A DNA stretch of 27,665 nucleotides from DAOVRL01 sp023128595 (GTDB taxonomy: Bacteria; Planctomycetota; Phycisphaerae; Sedimentisphaerales; Anaerobacaceae): positions 1 to 27,665 of the forward strand of contig DAOVRL010000041.1 in assembly GCA_030628155.1 (NCBI GenBank). Direction: 5' to 3'. The notes under the pieces are model-generated. The model saw only the letters and a program-made list of their open reading frames with translations, did not search any database and was not told where the DNA came from. Position numbers and translations under genes: made by a program. Below are positions 5,511 through 13,423 of the stretch, piece after piece. Positions within the stretch are counted from its first letter, which is position 1. Each line of letters begins with the position of its first letter.

Positions 5511-6577
5511 TGACTAAATACATCAGCTATGAACAATCCGGTGTGAGTATCGATGGCGGTGAGAGGATGGTTGACCAGATCCAATCGTACGTTGCCGGCA
5601 CGTTCGGCCCGCGGGTCATCCGGAGCAAGAACGCCTTTGCGGGGATGTTTCGGCTGGACTATGACGAGCGTCTCTTCAAGAGGAATTATAAAAGCCCCGT
5701 GCTTGTGGCGTGCACCGACGGCGTGGGCAGCAAGGTCCAGTTGGCCGGCAAAATAGAGAAGTTCGACACCGTAGGCATCGACTTAGTGGCGATGAACGTT
5801 AACGATATGCTCGTCCAGGGCGCCGAGCCTTTGTTCTTCCTCGATTACCTTGCGGTCCACAAGGTCGATCCGAAACTGGTGGGCGAGTTAGTAAAGGGTG
5901 TTGCGGCCGGCTGCAAGCTGGCCGACTGCGCGCTGATCGGCGGAGAAACCGCTGAAATGCCCGATACCTACGCAAAGGGCGATTTCGATATGGCGGGCTT
6001 TGCTGTCGGCGTGGTCGAGCGAAAGAAAATCATTACCGGCAAGATCGTCAGAAAAGGGGACGTTATCCTCGGGCTGGCCTCGAGCGGGCTGCACAGCAAC
6101 GGCTACTCACTCGTTCGCAATATCTGCTTCAAACAGCACAAAATGAAGATGACTGACGTTGTGACGGAGCTCGACGGAGCCGAATTGGGTGACGTACTGT
6201 TAGAGCCGACGCGGATTTATGTCCGGCCGATAGTGAAGCTGCTCGCCCAATACAAGGTCAAGCGGATCGTCCACGCAATGGCGCACATAACCGGCGGGGG
6301 CTTAGTCGGCAATATCCCGCGTGTCCTGCCGAGGGACTGCAACGCGACTATAAGGAAAGCAACGTGGCCCGTGCCCAAGATATTTACTTTCCTGCAGGGA
6401 AAAGGCCCCGTCGAGGCTGACGAGATGTTCAGGGTCTTCAATATGGGGATCGGCTTTGTCCTGATAGTCGCCGAGGACTTCGCCGACTCGATTACCAAAA
6501 AACTGACAAAATACGGAGAGCAGGTGTATAGAATAGGAAGAATCACGACGGGAACCGGCAAGGTAATCCTTAAATAG
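5510..6577 (+). CDS. purM: Phosphoribosylformylglycinamidine cyclo-ligase (AIR synthetase, PurM)
   Basis: PurM closes FGAM to 5-aminoimidazole ribotide with ATP, step five of de novo purine synthesis. The 355-residue protein covers the normal family length. Visible signatures are the N-terminal YEQSGVSIDGGERMV, the ATP-site ACTDGVGSK (67-75), DLVAMNVNDMLVQGAEP (91-107), GGETAEMPD (144-152), SSGLHSNGYSL and AHITGGGLVGN. The start ATG at 5510 directly abuts the right inverted end of the small inserted cassette, and no ribosome binding site precedes it, so expression may depend on re-initiation or on A-rich context. 26 bases separate its stop from the second PurF-like gene, which has its own excellent ribosome binding site. 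Confidence 0.95.
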   Translation: MTKYISYEQSGVSIDGGERMVDQIQSYVAGTFGPRVIRSKNAFAGMFRLDYDERLFKRNYKSPVLVACTDGVGSKVQLAGKIEKFDTVGIDLVAMNVNDMLVQGAEPLFFLDYLAVHKVDPKLVGELVKGVAAGCKLADCALIGGETAEMPDTYAKGDFDMAGFAVGVVERKKIITGKIVRKGDVILGLASSGLHSNGYSLVRNICFKQHKMKMTDVVTELDGAELGDVLLEPTRIYVRPIVKLLAQYKVKRIVHAMAHITGGGLVGNIPRVLPRDCNATIRKATWPVPKIFTFLQGKGPVEADEMFRVFNMGIGFVLIVAEDFADSITKKLTKYGEQVYRIGRITTGTGKVILK

Positions 6578-6590
6578 CAGATGTATTGCG

Positions 6591-6598
6591 AAGGAGGT
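6591..6598 (+). promoter_or_regulatory. Strong ribosome binding site of the PurF paralogue
   Basis: AAGGAGGT, a full anti-16S match, stands 5 bases before the ATG at 6604. It fixes the start, and so shows that the second residue is Ser, with no propeptide ahead that could supply a Cys nucleophile. Confidence 0.9.
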
Positions 6599-6603
6599 AA
6601 AAT

Positions 6604-8088
6604 ATGAGCGGTATCTTTGGAGTAGTATCGAAGGGGAATTGTGCGGAAACTCTTTTCTACGGCACAGACTATCATTCGCATCTGGGGACTGAATATGGCG
6701 GCATAGCAGTGCTGGGCGAAGAATTCACGCGCCAGATACACAACCTGGCCCAGAGCCAGTTTAAGTCAAAATTCTACGACGATTATAAAGACATGCGGGG
6801 AAGTAAAGGGATCGGGGTCATCAGCGACTATGATGAACAGCCTATTTATCTCAAGTCAAGATTCGGACCATTCTGTATAGTAACGGGCGGGTTTGTGGAA
6901 AACGCTGAGGACTTGGCGGAAAAATTGCTGAAAAGGGGAATATCTTTCAGCGAGGTAAGCAAAAGGGCCGTTAATACACCGGAGCTGATAGCAAAGCTAA
7001 TCAACCAGGGAGAGAGTCTGATAGACGGCATAGAGAAGATGTTCGAGGCTATCGAAGGCTCCTGCTCACTGTTATTGCTCAGTAGAGCCGGGATATATGC
7101 GGCCAGAGACAGACTCGGATATACGCCGCTTATCGTCGGCAAGCGGGACGATGCATGGGCGGTAACCACCGAGAGCAGCGCGTTTCCAAACAATGACTTT
7201 GAGATTACCAAGCATCTTGCGCCGGGGGAGATAATTCTGATAAACGAAGACGGCATAGTACAAAGAAGACCCGGCGGAGGCATGAACCAAATCTGCGCGT
7301 TTCTCTGGATATATACCGGCTTTCCGGCATCGGACTATGAGGGGATAAACGTGGAAGTAGTCAGGGAAAGATGCGGCCGCTGCCTTGCAAAACGGGATAG
7401 CGATATCGCCGTTGATGTGGTCTCGGGTGTTCCGGACTCCGGAATGGCCCACGGGTTAGGCTATGCAATGGAGTCCGGCAAACCGTTCAGACGCCCCCTC
7501 GTTAAATACACGCCGGGATACGGCAGGAGTTATACACCACCTTCGCAAAAGACCCGCGATCTGATCGCAAAGATGAAACTTATCGCCGTTAAGGATGTAA
7601 TTGACGGCAACAGCATTGTCGTCTGCGAGGATTCCATCGTCAGGGGAACCCAGCTTAAGAACTTCACCGTCAAGAAACTATGGGATTGCGGCGCCAAAGA
7701 GATTCACATAAGACCGGCCTGCCCACCGCTGATGTTCCCCTGCAGGTTCAATCTTTCGACTCGCTCCATCGATGAGCTTGCGGCCCGCAAAGCCATTCGC
7801 GCTCTGGAAGGGCGTGACATAGAGGATGTCTCGGAATATATAGACCACAGCTCGGAAAAATACAGGGCAATGGTGGAATGGATTGCCGAGGATCTGGGTG
7901 TCACGACGCTGAGGTATCAGACTGTGGATGATATGGTTGAGGCGATCGGGCGGCCCAAAGAGAATCTCTGCCTCTATTGCTGGACCGGGCAGTGTCCCGA
8001 ATCCGAGCGTCCAAAAGCAGCGATGGATATAGTGGATGTAAAGAAACCATCTGCGAAGAAGACAACAGAAATAGAGGTCCGGCTGTAA
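6604..8088 (+). CDS. PurF-like protein with degenerate glutaminase domain (Cys to Ser)
   Basis: A 494-residue paralogue of amidophosphoribosyltransferase in the same operon as purF and purM. The start is fixed by AAGGAGGT. The N-terminus MSGIFGVV aligns with CGLFGIF of PurF, with Ser2 in place of the catalytic Cys. Other glutaminase residues are also changed: HRGQESAG becomes HLGTEYGG, AHNGSLTN becomes TGGFVENA, and STSDTEI becomes AVNTPELI. In contrast the phosphoribosyltransferase half is kept: PDSGMAHGLGYA (277-288), the PRPP loop VVCEDSIVRGT (339-349), and Fe-S ligands C231, C380, C456 and C459. So it probably binds PRPP or a nucleotide and a cluster but does not hydrolyse glutamine by the usual route. 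It may use ammonia, pair with PurF, regulate the pathway or make another product. A Ser-type Ntn nucleophile cannot be fully excluded. Confidence 0.82.
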   Translation: MSGIFGVVSKGNCAETLFYGTDYHSHLGTEYGGIAVLGEEFTRQIHNLAQSQFKSKFYDDYKDMRGSKGIGVISDYDEQPIYLKSRFGPFCIVTGGFVENAEDLAEKLLKRGISFSEVSKRAVNTPELIAKLINQGESLIDGIEKMFEAIEGSCSLLLLSRAGIYAARDRLGYTPLIVGKRDDAWAVTTESSAFPNNDFEITKHLAPGEIILINEDGIVQRRPGGGMNQICAFLWIYTGFPASDYEGINVEVVRERCGRCLAKRDSDIAVDVVSGVPDSGMAHGLGYAMESGKPFRRPLVKYTPGYGRSYTPPSQKTRDLIAKMKLIAVKDVIDGNSIVVCEDSIVRGTQLKNFTVKKLWDCGAKEIHIRPACPPLMFPCRFNLSTRSIDELAARKAIRALEGRDIEDVSEYIDHSSEKYRAMVEWIAEDLGVTTLRYQTVDDMVEAIGRPKENLCLYCWTGQCPESERPKAAMDIVDVKKPSAKKTTEIEVRL

Positions 8089-8170
8089 GAAGCATCTGGC
8101 GTAAGCTAAGGAGATTTGTCGCTGCGCTCGCAGTGATAGCTGTTTCGATGTCTCGCTAACACAGATTCAC

Positions 8171-9187
8171 ATGGGCAAAACCGGATACGGCAAATTTGTT
8201 CTGGCAGCAGTGATATACGCAGGTTTCACCGCGGCGTTGTATTGGTGGCGGTTCGAGCGCTTCGAGCGCTGGCAGTGGCTTTTGCCGGTGAACGTTTGTT
8301 GGGCGGCGATGGGCTGTTATGTTGTTAGCCGGCGGTGGGTATCTTCATTTGCCGGCTCGTTCTTCGCCGGCGCCATCTACGGCTTCGGGCCTTTTATGCT
8401 CGGCCTGACGAAGTTCCACTCGACAGCCGGTTTTTTGGCGGCCTCGGTGCCCTGGCTGTTCTGCCCGGCCGTCTTCGGCCACAAGACCAGATGGCGGCGA
8501 AACAGCTCCCTATTTGCAATCCTGCCCTTCCTGGCGATACTGCTCTACTTCCAGCTATCGATTCACTACCGCTTGTTCGCAGTTTCCACTCAGGCCCGGC
8601 TTCGCTCGGCCGACTTAGTCGGCCTGTTCGCTCCGCTGGTCGTCGCTGAGCGAAATATCAGCACAACTCTGGTCGGCTTCTATCATGTCCCGGTCGCGGC
8701 CCTGATAATGGGCTGTGCAATGCTGCTGGCCGCGCGGCGGCTTCATATTATCGCGATCTTTGCGCTCGGTGTGGCATTGGCCTGCTGCAAACCGTTCTTC
8801 AACGTCAGCCCGGTTATGTGGCTCGCCGTTCCTGTTCTTTGCTGCTCGGTGCTGATAGGGGTTGGCCTGCAGGGCCTTATACTGGCGGGCCCCGCCGATA
8901 AGAAGTGGCTGATGTCGGCGGCGATCGTTATGGCGGGGCTTTCAATTGCAGCATTATTCCTGGCGACAAAATACTTTCAGATATTTCTTGGTCTCGGCGA
9001 TAAATACGCAAGGCTCTTCGTCCAAACGGCCGAGATGTACGTGCTCGGCGCAATCGCCCTCGGGGTCCTCTTCTTTATGGCCCGTGCAAAATTGCGCGTT
9101 GCTTTGCTGCGGCAGGTGCTGCTCTGTAGCGCGATAGCAATCGACATCTTCCTCGGCGCCGGATTCATCATCGATAGACTGCTCTGA
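8171..9187 (+). CDS. Polytopic membrane protein of unknown function
   Basis: A 338-residue, strongly hydrophobic protein with about ten membrane helices, roughly at 8-26, 36-53, 60-80, 85-101, 114-130, 167-188, 191-207, 214-238, 246-268, 288-304 and 314-335. Short basic loops (KTRWRR near 105-110, ARAKLR near 304-309) separate them. It reads like the membrane core of a YfhO/glycosyltransferase-type integral protein, but I recognise no catalytic motif and do not assign a family. It starts 82 bases after the PurF paralogue without a strong ribosome binding site and is followed by a strong terminator, so it is probably the last gene of the purine transcript. A link with purine metabolism is not evident. 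Confidence 0.7.
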   Translation: MGKTGYGKFVLAAVIYAGFTAALYWWRFERFERWQWLLPVNVCWAAMGCYVVSRRWVSSFAGSFFAGAIYGFGPFMLGLTKFHSTAGFLAASVPWLFCPAVFGHKTRWRRNSSLFAILPFLAILLYFQLSIHYRLFAVSTQARLRSADLVGLFAPLVVAERNISTTLVGFYHVPVAALIMGCAMLLAARRLHIIAIFALGVALACCKPFFNVSPVMWLAVPVLCCSVLIGVGLQGLILAGPADKKWLMSAAIVMAGLSIAALFLATKYFQIFLGLGDKYARLFVQTAEMYVLGAIALGVLFFMARAKLRVALLRQVLLCSAIAIDIFLGAGFIIDRLL

Positions 9188-9354
9188 GTCATGCCCCTGA
9201 GCCGGTGGCCGGCCTGTCGGGAATCAAGAAACGATTTTATCTTTTCTAAGTAGGCCTAAGCCGGACGAGCCGGAACCAAAGAGGGTGGGACAAAAAGCTG
9301 AGGGCTCAACGAAACCACCTTTTGCTCATAAGCATCCATTTTATTCGCACGACC

Positions 9355-9401
9355 GCAATCTCCCTGCCCACCCTCTTCGAGGGAGGGAGATTGCTTGTTT
9401 T
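9355..9401 (+). terminator. Rho-independent terminator of the purine cluster
   Basis: GCAATCTCCCT (9355-9365) pairs perfectly with AGGGAGATTGC (9384-9394). Beyond a 5-base bulge, CCCTC (9371-9375) pairs with GAGGG (9379-9383) around a TTC loop. TTGTTTT follows. It lies 168 bases after the membrane protein gene. The stem is nearly symmetric, so it could also act in the other direction. Confidence 0.8.
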
Positions 9402-9597
9402 GAAGCTAAAGAGCTTCGCCGATGCTGCCGGGCCGGTCAAACACCACGCCAAATAACGAAAATTTGGCATGTCGTTTGAAGCAGCCCTACGTATTACTAA
9501 TTCGACAAGGTCACGGCTTCGGATAAGGGGGGTGAAAAAAATCGCTGATTCATCAACTGTCCACTACGCGTAACTGACCGCTCACGTTTGCCGCTAT

Positions 9598-9612
9598 TTC
9601 GACAGGCTTACC
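9598..9612. repeat. Dispersed filler repeat TTCGACAGGCTTACC, copy 2
   Basis: Identical to 3262-3276. No function visible. Confidence 0.6.
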
Positions 9613-9721
9613 TTCCGGAAAATGCTTTGCAATGTGCCGCAGAAGGGAGTATAATACCAATGATACCACAGCGTGGGTTTGTCGGCTTAGAAAAACGGGT
9701 CATGGAGGGCAACCGGGCAAA

Positions 9722-12334
9722 ATGGGGCAGCAAATGAAAAGGAACATCCAATTCCGAAACTGCCGTGCTTGCGTCAGATTCCTTGATCTGGTCATCCTTA
9801 CTCTTTTGATGCTGGTGGCGTGTCCAGCCGGCCTATCGGCGAAGCCGGTGGGCGCCGAACAGGCCGAAAACGTAGTCAGAGGCTGGCTAAAGACCTATTC
9901 ACAGCCTCTCGGGGCCGCCCTTGGGAGGCAAATCGGGCATATTGAGACCTTCACGGGCGACGACGGAGAGGCAATTTACTATGTTGTCTATCTCAAGCCG
10001 GCCGGCTACGTGATCGTCCCCGCCGACGATTGCTTAGAGCCGATTCTGTGTTTTGTCGAAACGGGCCTCTACGAGGCGACCGACGCGAAGCCTCTGGCGG
10101 CGCTGGTCAGTCGGGACGTGCCTGCCCGCATCGCTGCCGTCAGGGCCTTGCAGGCCGCAGCGGGTGGCGGTATTGGGCTGCAAAGGCTCATCGACGACAA
10201 TACCGCCTTGCAGGAGACTGTTAGTGATGCTCAGGCCAAAAGGGGCCGGCTAAGTGCCGGCGGTTCTTCGGTAACTATAATGGGGTTGCCCGGCGTCTCG
10301 GACATCCGCGTCGTGCCGCTTACGCAGAGCACGTGGGGCCAGACGACTATCGGTAGTTTCATCGGGGGAATAAGCTGCTACAACTACTACACCCTGCCTT
10401 ACGGCCTCGGCCACCCGGACAATTATCCCATCGGATGCGTGGCCGCCGCGATGTCGCAGTTGATGCGATACCACGAGCACCCGGTCGGGACTTACACTTG
10501 GAGCAATATGCCGCTTCAACCCGACAACGGCATAACGCCGACCCAGCAACGGGCCATAGGTCAACTTTGCTATGACGCCGCCCAGTCGATCGGCACCGTC
10601 TATGGTCCCGGAGGCTCATCGGCGTCTTTGAATGATGCCGACGAGCGGTTGCCAGGCACCTTCGGCTACAGCAATTCGATTATTGCCATGTACCCCACAG
10701 TCGGAATTGTCCTCAATAATATGGTCAATTCGAATCTCGATGCCGGTCTGCCTGTCTTGTTGGGTTTCGACGGGGGCGCGGGCGGGCACAGCGTTATATG
10801 CGACGGATACGGCTACAATGCTTCAACCCTCTATCATCACCTGAATATGGGCTGGAGCGGGCACGACAATGCCTGGTACGCACTGCCGGTGGTCGATGCG
10901 TCTTCCTACTACTATGCCATCAATACCTGCATATACAATATCTTCACCTCCGGCTCGGGTGAGATCATCAGCGGGCGAGCTATCGACATCGTAGGCAATC
11001 CGATCCCGGACGTGCAAATAACGGCGACGCCGACCGGCTCGAGCCCGCGCTACGCAAGCACAAACGGCAATGGCGTTTTTGCCGTGACCGGCCTGCTTTC
11101 GAACAAATACGTCGCATTAACCGCGTATAAGCCGCCCCACACCTTCGCAAACAGAGGTGTTTCGACGGGAAGATCCACCGACAATTCAACCTCATCAGGC
11201 AATGTATGGGGCGTTACTTTTGTCTCCACAAGCAACACGCCCCCCACCGCATACGCCGGCTCCGAATGGGCACTGGCAGGGACTACCAAGAGCATCAGCC
11301 TTTACGCCACCGATGACGGCCACCCGAATCCTCCGGGCCGAATCACCTACAAAATAGTGGTCCTGCCGCTCCACGGCTCGCTGAGCGACCCGGCCGGGGG
11401 CAAGATAACCACCGTTCCCCACACGCTCGCAAACTACGGCAATACGGCCAACTACTGGCCCTGCACATACTACAGCGGGCCGGACACCTTCTATTTCGCA
11501 GCCAACGACGGCGGCACACCGCCCGAAGCAGGCGACTCCGACCCCGCCGCCGTCACTATCGACGTCGAGAACACGGTCGTCACTACCTTTGCACCACAAA
11601 CGCATAGTGCGGCACCCTGGCCGTTCGGTACAAGCTGGGATGACAGCAGAACGCAGGTGATTTATCTATCCAGTGAAATAGGTGGCCCCAAGACGATTAC
11701 GGCTCTGGCGCTGGACGTTTACGAGCGGCCCGGCTACCCAAATCTCAACTACTGGACAATTCGGATGAAGCACACCACCCGAAGTGCATATAATTCACCC
11801 CCGTACTTCGAGACCGGCGGCTGGACGATCGTCTACTTCGGTCATGAAGGCTGCCCAACTACCGGATGGTACGAGTACGAGTTCCAGACACCCTTCGAGT
11901 ACAACGGCACCGGCAACCTGATGATAGATTTCAGCCACGACAACAACGGGAACAGCGGGCCGGATTCCGACGGGTTCTGCACCGCCACCCAGACCTACGA
12001 AACCCGCGTTGTGCTGGGGTTTTCCGACAGTTGGCACGGCGACCCAACGAGTTGGAACGACGATACCTTCTACCCGTATTATCCATACTGGGCGACGGCC
12101 GTGCCGAATATCAGGCTCACATCGACGATCACTGCTGAACCGATACTTGGCGACATCGTGCAGAATTGCAGCGTTGACATAGTTGACCTCGTTGTCCTTT
12201 GTGACTCCTGGCTCAGCAGTCCGGGGGATCCCGATTGGTACCCGGCTTGCGATATCTCGGACCCGCAGGATGACTTCATCAACGAGCTTGACTTCGCCGT
12301 CTTTGCAGAACACTGGGGCGAATCCACCGAGTAG
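9722..12334 (+). CDS. Secreted C10-family (streptopain-like) cysteine peptidase with dockerin-like tail
   Basis: From the ATG at 9722 (GGAGGG 12 bases upstream) the protein has 870 residues. ATG 9734 is an alternative, and the frame is open back to 9632. A signal peptide with core LDLVILTLLMLVACPAG ends near LSA. Residues ~41-145 resemble the SpeB inhibitory propeptide. The catalytic Cys239 sits in YPIGCVAAAMSQ and the catalytic His355 in GGHSVICDGYGY, followed by the family-typical LNMGWSGHDNAWYAL. After the peptidase come a carboxypeptidase-regulatory-like beta domain (GRAIDIVGNPIPDVQITATP), a cadherin-like domain (TPPTAYAGSEWALAGTT...), a beta-rich domain and a final dockerin-like repeat pair (CSVDIVDLVVLCDSWL and DDFINELDFAVFAEHW). 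It probably degrades protein outside the cell. The tail may anchor or sort it. It has no operon partner in the window. Confidence 0.85.
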   Translation: MGQQMKRNIQFRNCRACVRFLDLVILTLLMLVACPAGLSAKPVGAEQAENVVRGWLKTYSQPLGAALGRQIGHIETFTGDDGEAIYYVVYLKPAGYVIVPADDCLEPILCFVETGLYEATDAKPLAALVSRDVPARIAAVRALQAAAGGGIGLQRLIDDNTALQETVSDAQAKRGRLSAGGSSVTIMGLPGVSDIRVVPLTQSTWGQTTIGSFIGGISCYNYYTLPYGLGHPDNYPIGCVAAAMSQLMRYHEHPVGTYTWSNMPLQPDNGITPTQQRAIGQLCYDAAQSIGTVYGPGGSSASLNDADERLPGTFGYSNSIIAMYPTVGIVLNNMVNSNLDAGLPVLLGFDGGAGGHSVICDGYGYNASTLYHHLNMGWSGHDNAWYALPVVDASSYYYAINTCIYNIFTSGSGEIISGRAIDIVGNPIPDVQITATPTGSSPRYASTNGNGVFAVTGLLSNKYVALTAYKPPHTFANRGVSTGRSTDNSTSSGNVWGVTFVSTSNTPPTAYAGSEWALAGTTKSISLYATDDGHPNPPGRITYKIVVLPLHGSLSDPAGGKITTVPHTLANYGNTANYWPCTYYSGPDTFYFAANDGGTPPEAGDSDPAAVTIDVENTVVTTFAPQTHSAAPWPFGTSWDDSRTQVIYLSSEIGGPKTITALALDVYERPGYPNLNYWTIRMKHTTRSAYNSPPYFETGGWTIVYFGHEGCPTTGWYEYEFQTPFEYNGTGNLMIDFSHDNNGNSGPDSDGFCTATQTYETRVVLGFSDSWHGDPTSWNDDTFYPYYPYWATAVPNIRLTSTITAEPILGDIVQNCSVDIVDLVVLCDSWLSSPGDPDWYPACDISDPQDDFINELDFAVFAEHWGESTE

Positions 12335-12653
12335 CATCGCCGGTCAAATCCCGAACGATCTCCGGTGTCGCGGTGAATGATACGTGGTAACTGCGGGTTT
12401 TTGGCCCAAAAACGGCTCTTATCGGATTTTTTCCTTAACATCCATTTCTTTGCGGCGTAGCATATCGTGAACATTGGATGTCGCGGAGGAGTGGTGGTCC
12501 TGCCCACCACAGAATGAGCCAACCTGTCCGGGGGGCATAGAGGAAAAGACACTTCTGAAGGCGAGGCCGGCCTACTGCTTGATCCAGTCGCCGCACCATA
12601 GGACGGCAACGTTGCGAAATCGGAGATCCGCTGGGGCCAAAAGCAAGCCATAA

Positions 12654-12702
12654 TTCTCGATTCTTGATGCTCGATGCTGGATACTCGAGACTCGATGCTT
12701 GA
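12654..12702. repeat. Heptamer array, consensus TGCTCGA, seven units
   Basis: Seven contiguous 7-base units: TTCTCGA, TTCTTGA, TGCTCGA, TGCTGGA, TACTCGA, GACTCGA, TGCTTGA. The 7-bp period is exact while bases drift. Three related units lie at 12871-12891. Confidence 0.85.
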
Positions 12703-12744
12703 TGGGCACAGCTTTTTACGGGGTCTGCTGAACCGCGAAGAAGG

Positions 12745-12767
12745 GCGGTTTCTGTACTGAAAACCGC
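12745..12767 (+). terminator. Possible terminator hairpin of the C10 peptidase gene
   Basis: GCGGTTT (12745-12751) pairs with AAACCGC (12761-12767) across a 9-base loop, followed by GTTTTCC. It is about 410 bases after the peptidase stop and the T-run is short, so termination is only possible. Confidence 0.35.
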
Positions 12768-12816
12768 GTTTTCCTACGAAATCTGTCCTCACAGCGAAAT
12801 TTTTTCAAAGAATCGT

Positions 12817-12869
12817 TACATTTGTCGTGCTATCTCTACATTTGTAGAGTATTCTTTACAGATGTAAAG
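12817..12869 (+). promoter_or_regulatory. Three BlaI/MecI-type operators at exact 20-bp spacing
   Basis: The BlaI/MecI operator core is TACA-N2-TGTA. Site 1 is TACATTTGTC (12817-12826), one base off. Site 2 is CTCTACATTTGTAGAG (12834-12849), a perfect 16-bp palindrome. Site 3 is CTTTACAGATGTAAAG (12854-12869), another perfect 16-bp palindrome. Centres lie at 12821.5, 12841.5 and 12861.5, about two helix turns apart, so dimers would sit on one face. A weak promoter, TTGTCG (12822-12827), 17 bases, TAGAGT (12845-12850), overlaps the sites. Autorepression of blaI and the M56 gene is inferred. Confidence 0.8.
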
Positions 12870-12870
12870 G

Positions 12871-12891
12871 CTCTCGATGCTCGATGCTCGT
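12871..12891. repeat. Heptamer array, three TGCTCGA-type units
   Basis: CTCTCGA, TGCTCGA, TGCTCGT in exact 7-base register, directly after the third operator. Same family as 12654-12702. Confidence 0.75.
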
Positions 12892-12992
12892 GGGAATGAA
12901 GGCCGTAGCCAAGGTGGGTATTTGTGACAAGACTTTTGCAAAACTCGTCTTAGAAATAGAAGCGTTGTTAGGGCAATTGTGAGGAAAGACTG

Positions 12993-13388
12993 ATGGCGAA
13001 GAAGAATCGCGAATTAACAGAAGGCGAATGGGCTATCATCCAGGCCGTCTGGGCAAAGGAACCCTGTGCCGCTCCGGATGTTCAGGAGAGCCTCGAAGCT
13101 GAAATAAACTGGAGCTACAACACGGTCAGGACAATGATGAACCGGATGGTGGCCAAGGGGCTGCTGAGGACAGAGCGGCTTCGCAACCTGATCCTCTACC
13201 GCTCGGCTATCACGCGGGCCGAGGCGCAGAGCGGGGAGGTTATGCGCGCGATAAGGAGGGCGTTCGACGGCGCGCTGACCCCGATGATGCAGTTCCTGCT
13301 GGACAACAATAAGCTCTCGGCGGACCAGTTGAAGGAGCTGGAGGCCCTGATAAAGAGCAAGAAAGCAGAAATGGATTGTAACGAATAA
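12993..13388 (+). CDS. blaI: BlaI/MecI-family transcriptional repressor
   Basis: A 131-residue winged-helix repressor. The N-terminal domain (about 5-72) begins with LTEGEWAIIQAVW, and its recognition region is SYNTVRTMMNRMVAKGLL (41-58). The helical C-terminal half should form the dimer. In staphylococcal BlaI/MecI the partner protease cuts between N101 and F102. Here Q100-F101 lies at that place, a plausible cleavage point by position only. The ATG at 12993 follows GAGG by 8 bases. Three TACA-N2-TGTA palindromes stand 124-176 bases upstream. The giant M56 gene follows after 35 bases with its own AGGAGAT, the classic blaI-blaR1 pairing. No beta-lactamase or penicillin-binding gene is nearby, so the regulated function is probably not beta-lactam resistance. 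Confidence 0.92.
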   Translation: MAKKNRELTEGEWAIIQAVWAKEPCAAPDVQESLEAEINWSYNTVRTMMNRMVAKGLLRTERLRNLILYRSAITRAEAQSGEVMRAIRRAFDGALTPMMQFLLDNNKLSADQLKELEALIKSKKAEMDCNE

Positions 13389-13423
13389 AGGCAAATGGCG
13401 TCTTAATAACAGGAGATATTGGT

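Larger units (their letters stand above)
9188..9721. other. Intergenic region before the C10 peptidase
   Basis: Holds the terminator at 9355-9401 and the second copy of the 15-base filler repeat at 9598-9612. I see no supported gene and no clear sigma-70 promoter for the peptidase. Confidence 0.6.
12335..12992. other. Intergenic control region upstream of blaI
   Basis: No gene is supported. Left to right it holds a 49-bp heptamer array (12654-12702), a GCGGTTT/AAACCGC hairpin (12745-12767) followed by GTTTTCC that could end the peptidase transcript, three BlaI-type operators (12817-12869), three more heptamers (12871-12891) and the blaI ribosome binding site GAGG at 12981-12984. Confidence 0.6.

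Noticed and set aside
8089..8170. Small gene between the PurF paralogue and the membrane protein
   Set aside because: Only a G/C-rich filler (CTGCGCTCGCAG palindrome) is present; no start with a binding site and no protein-like sequence.
12654..12702. Short repeats as a possible CRISPR array
   Set aside because: Seven-base contiguous units with no spacers and no cas genes.
12079..12792. 237-codon minus-strand frame
   Set aside because: It overlaps the C10 peptidase and the heptamer array; the peptide contains repeat-derived SSIESRVSSIEH and no recognisable domain.
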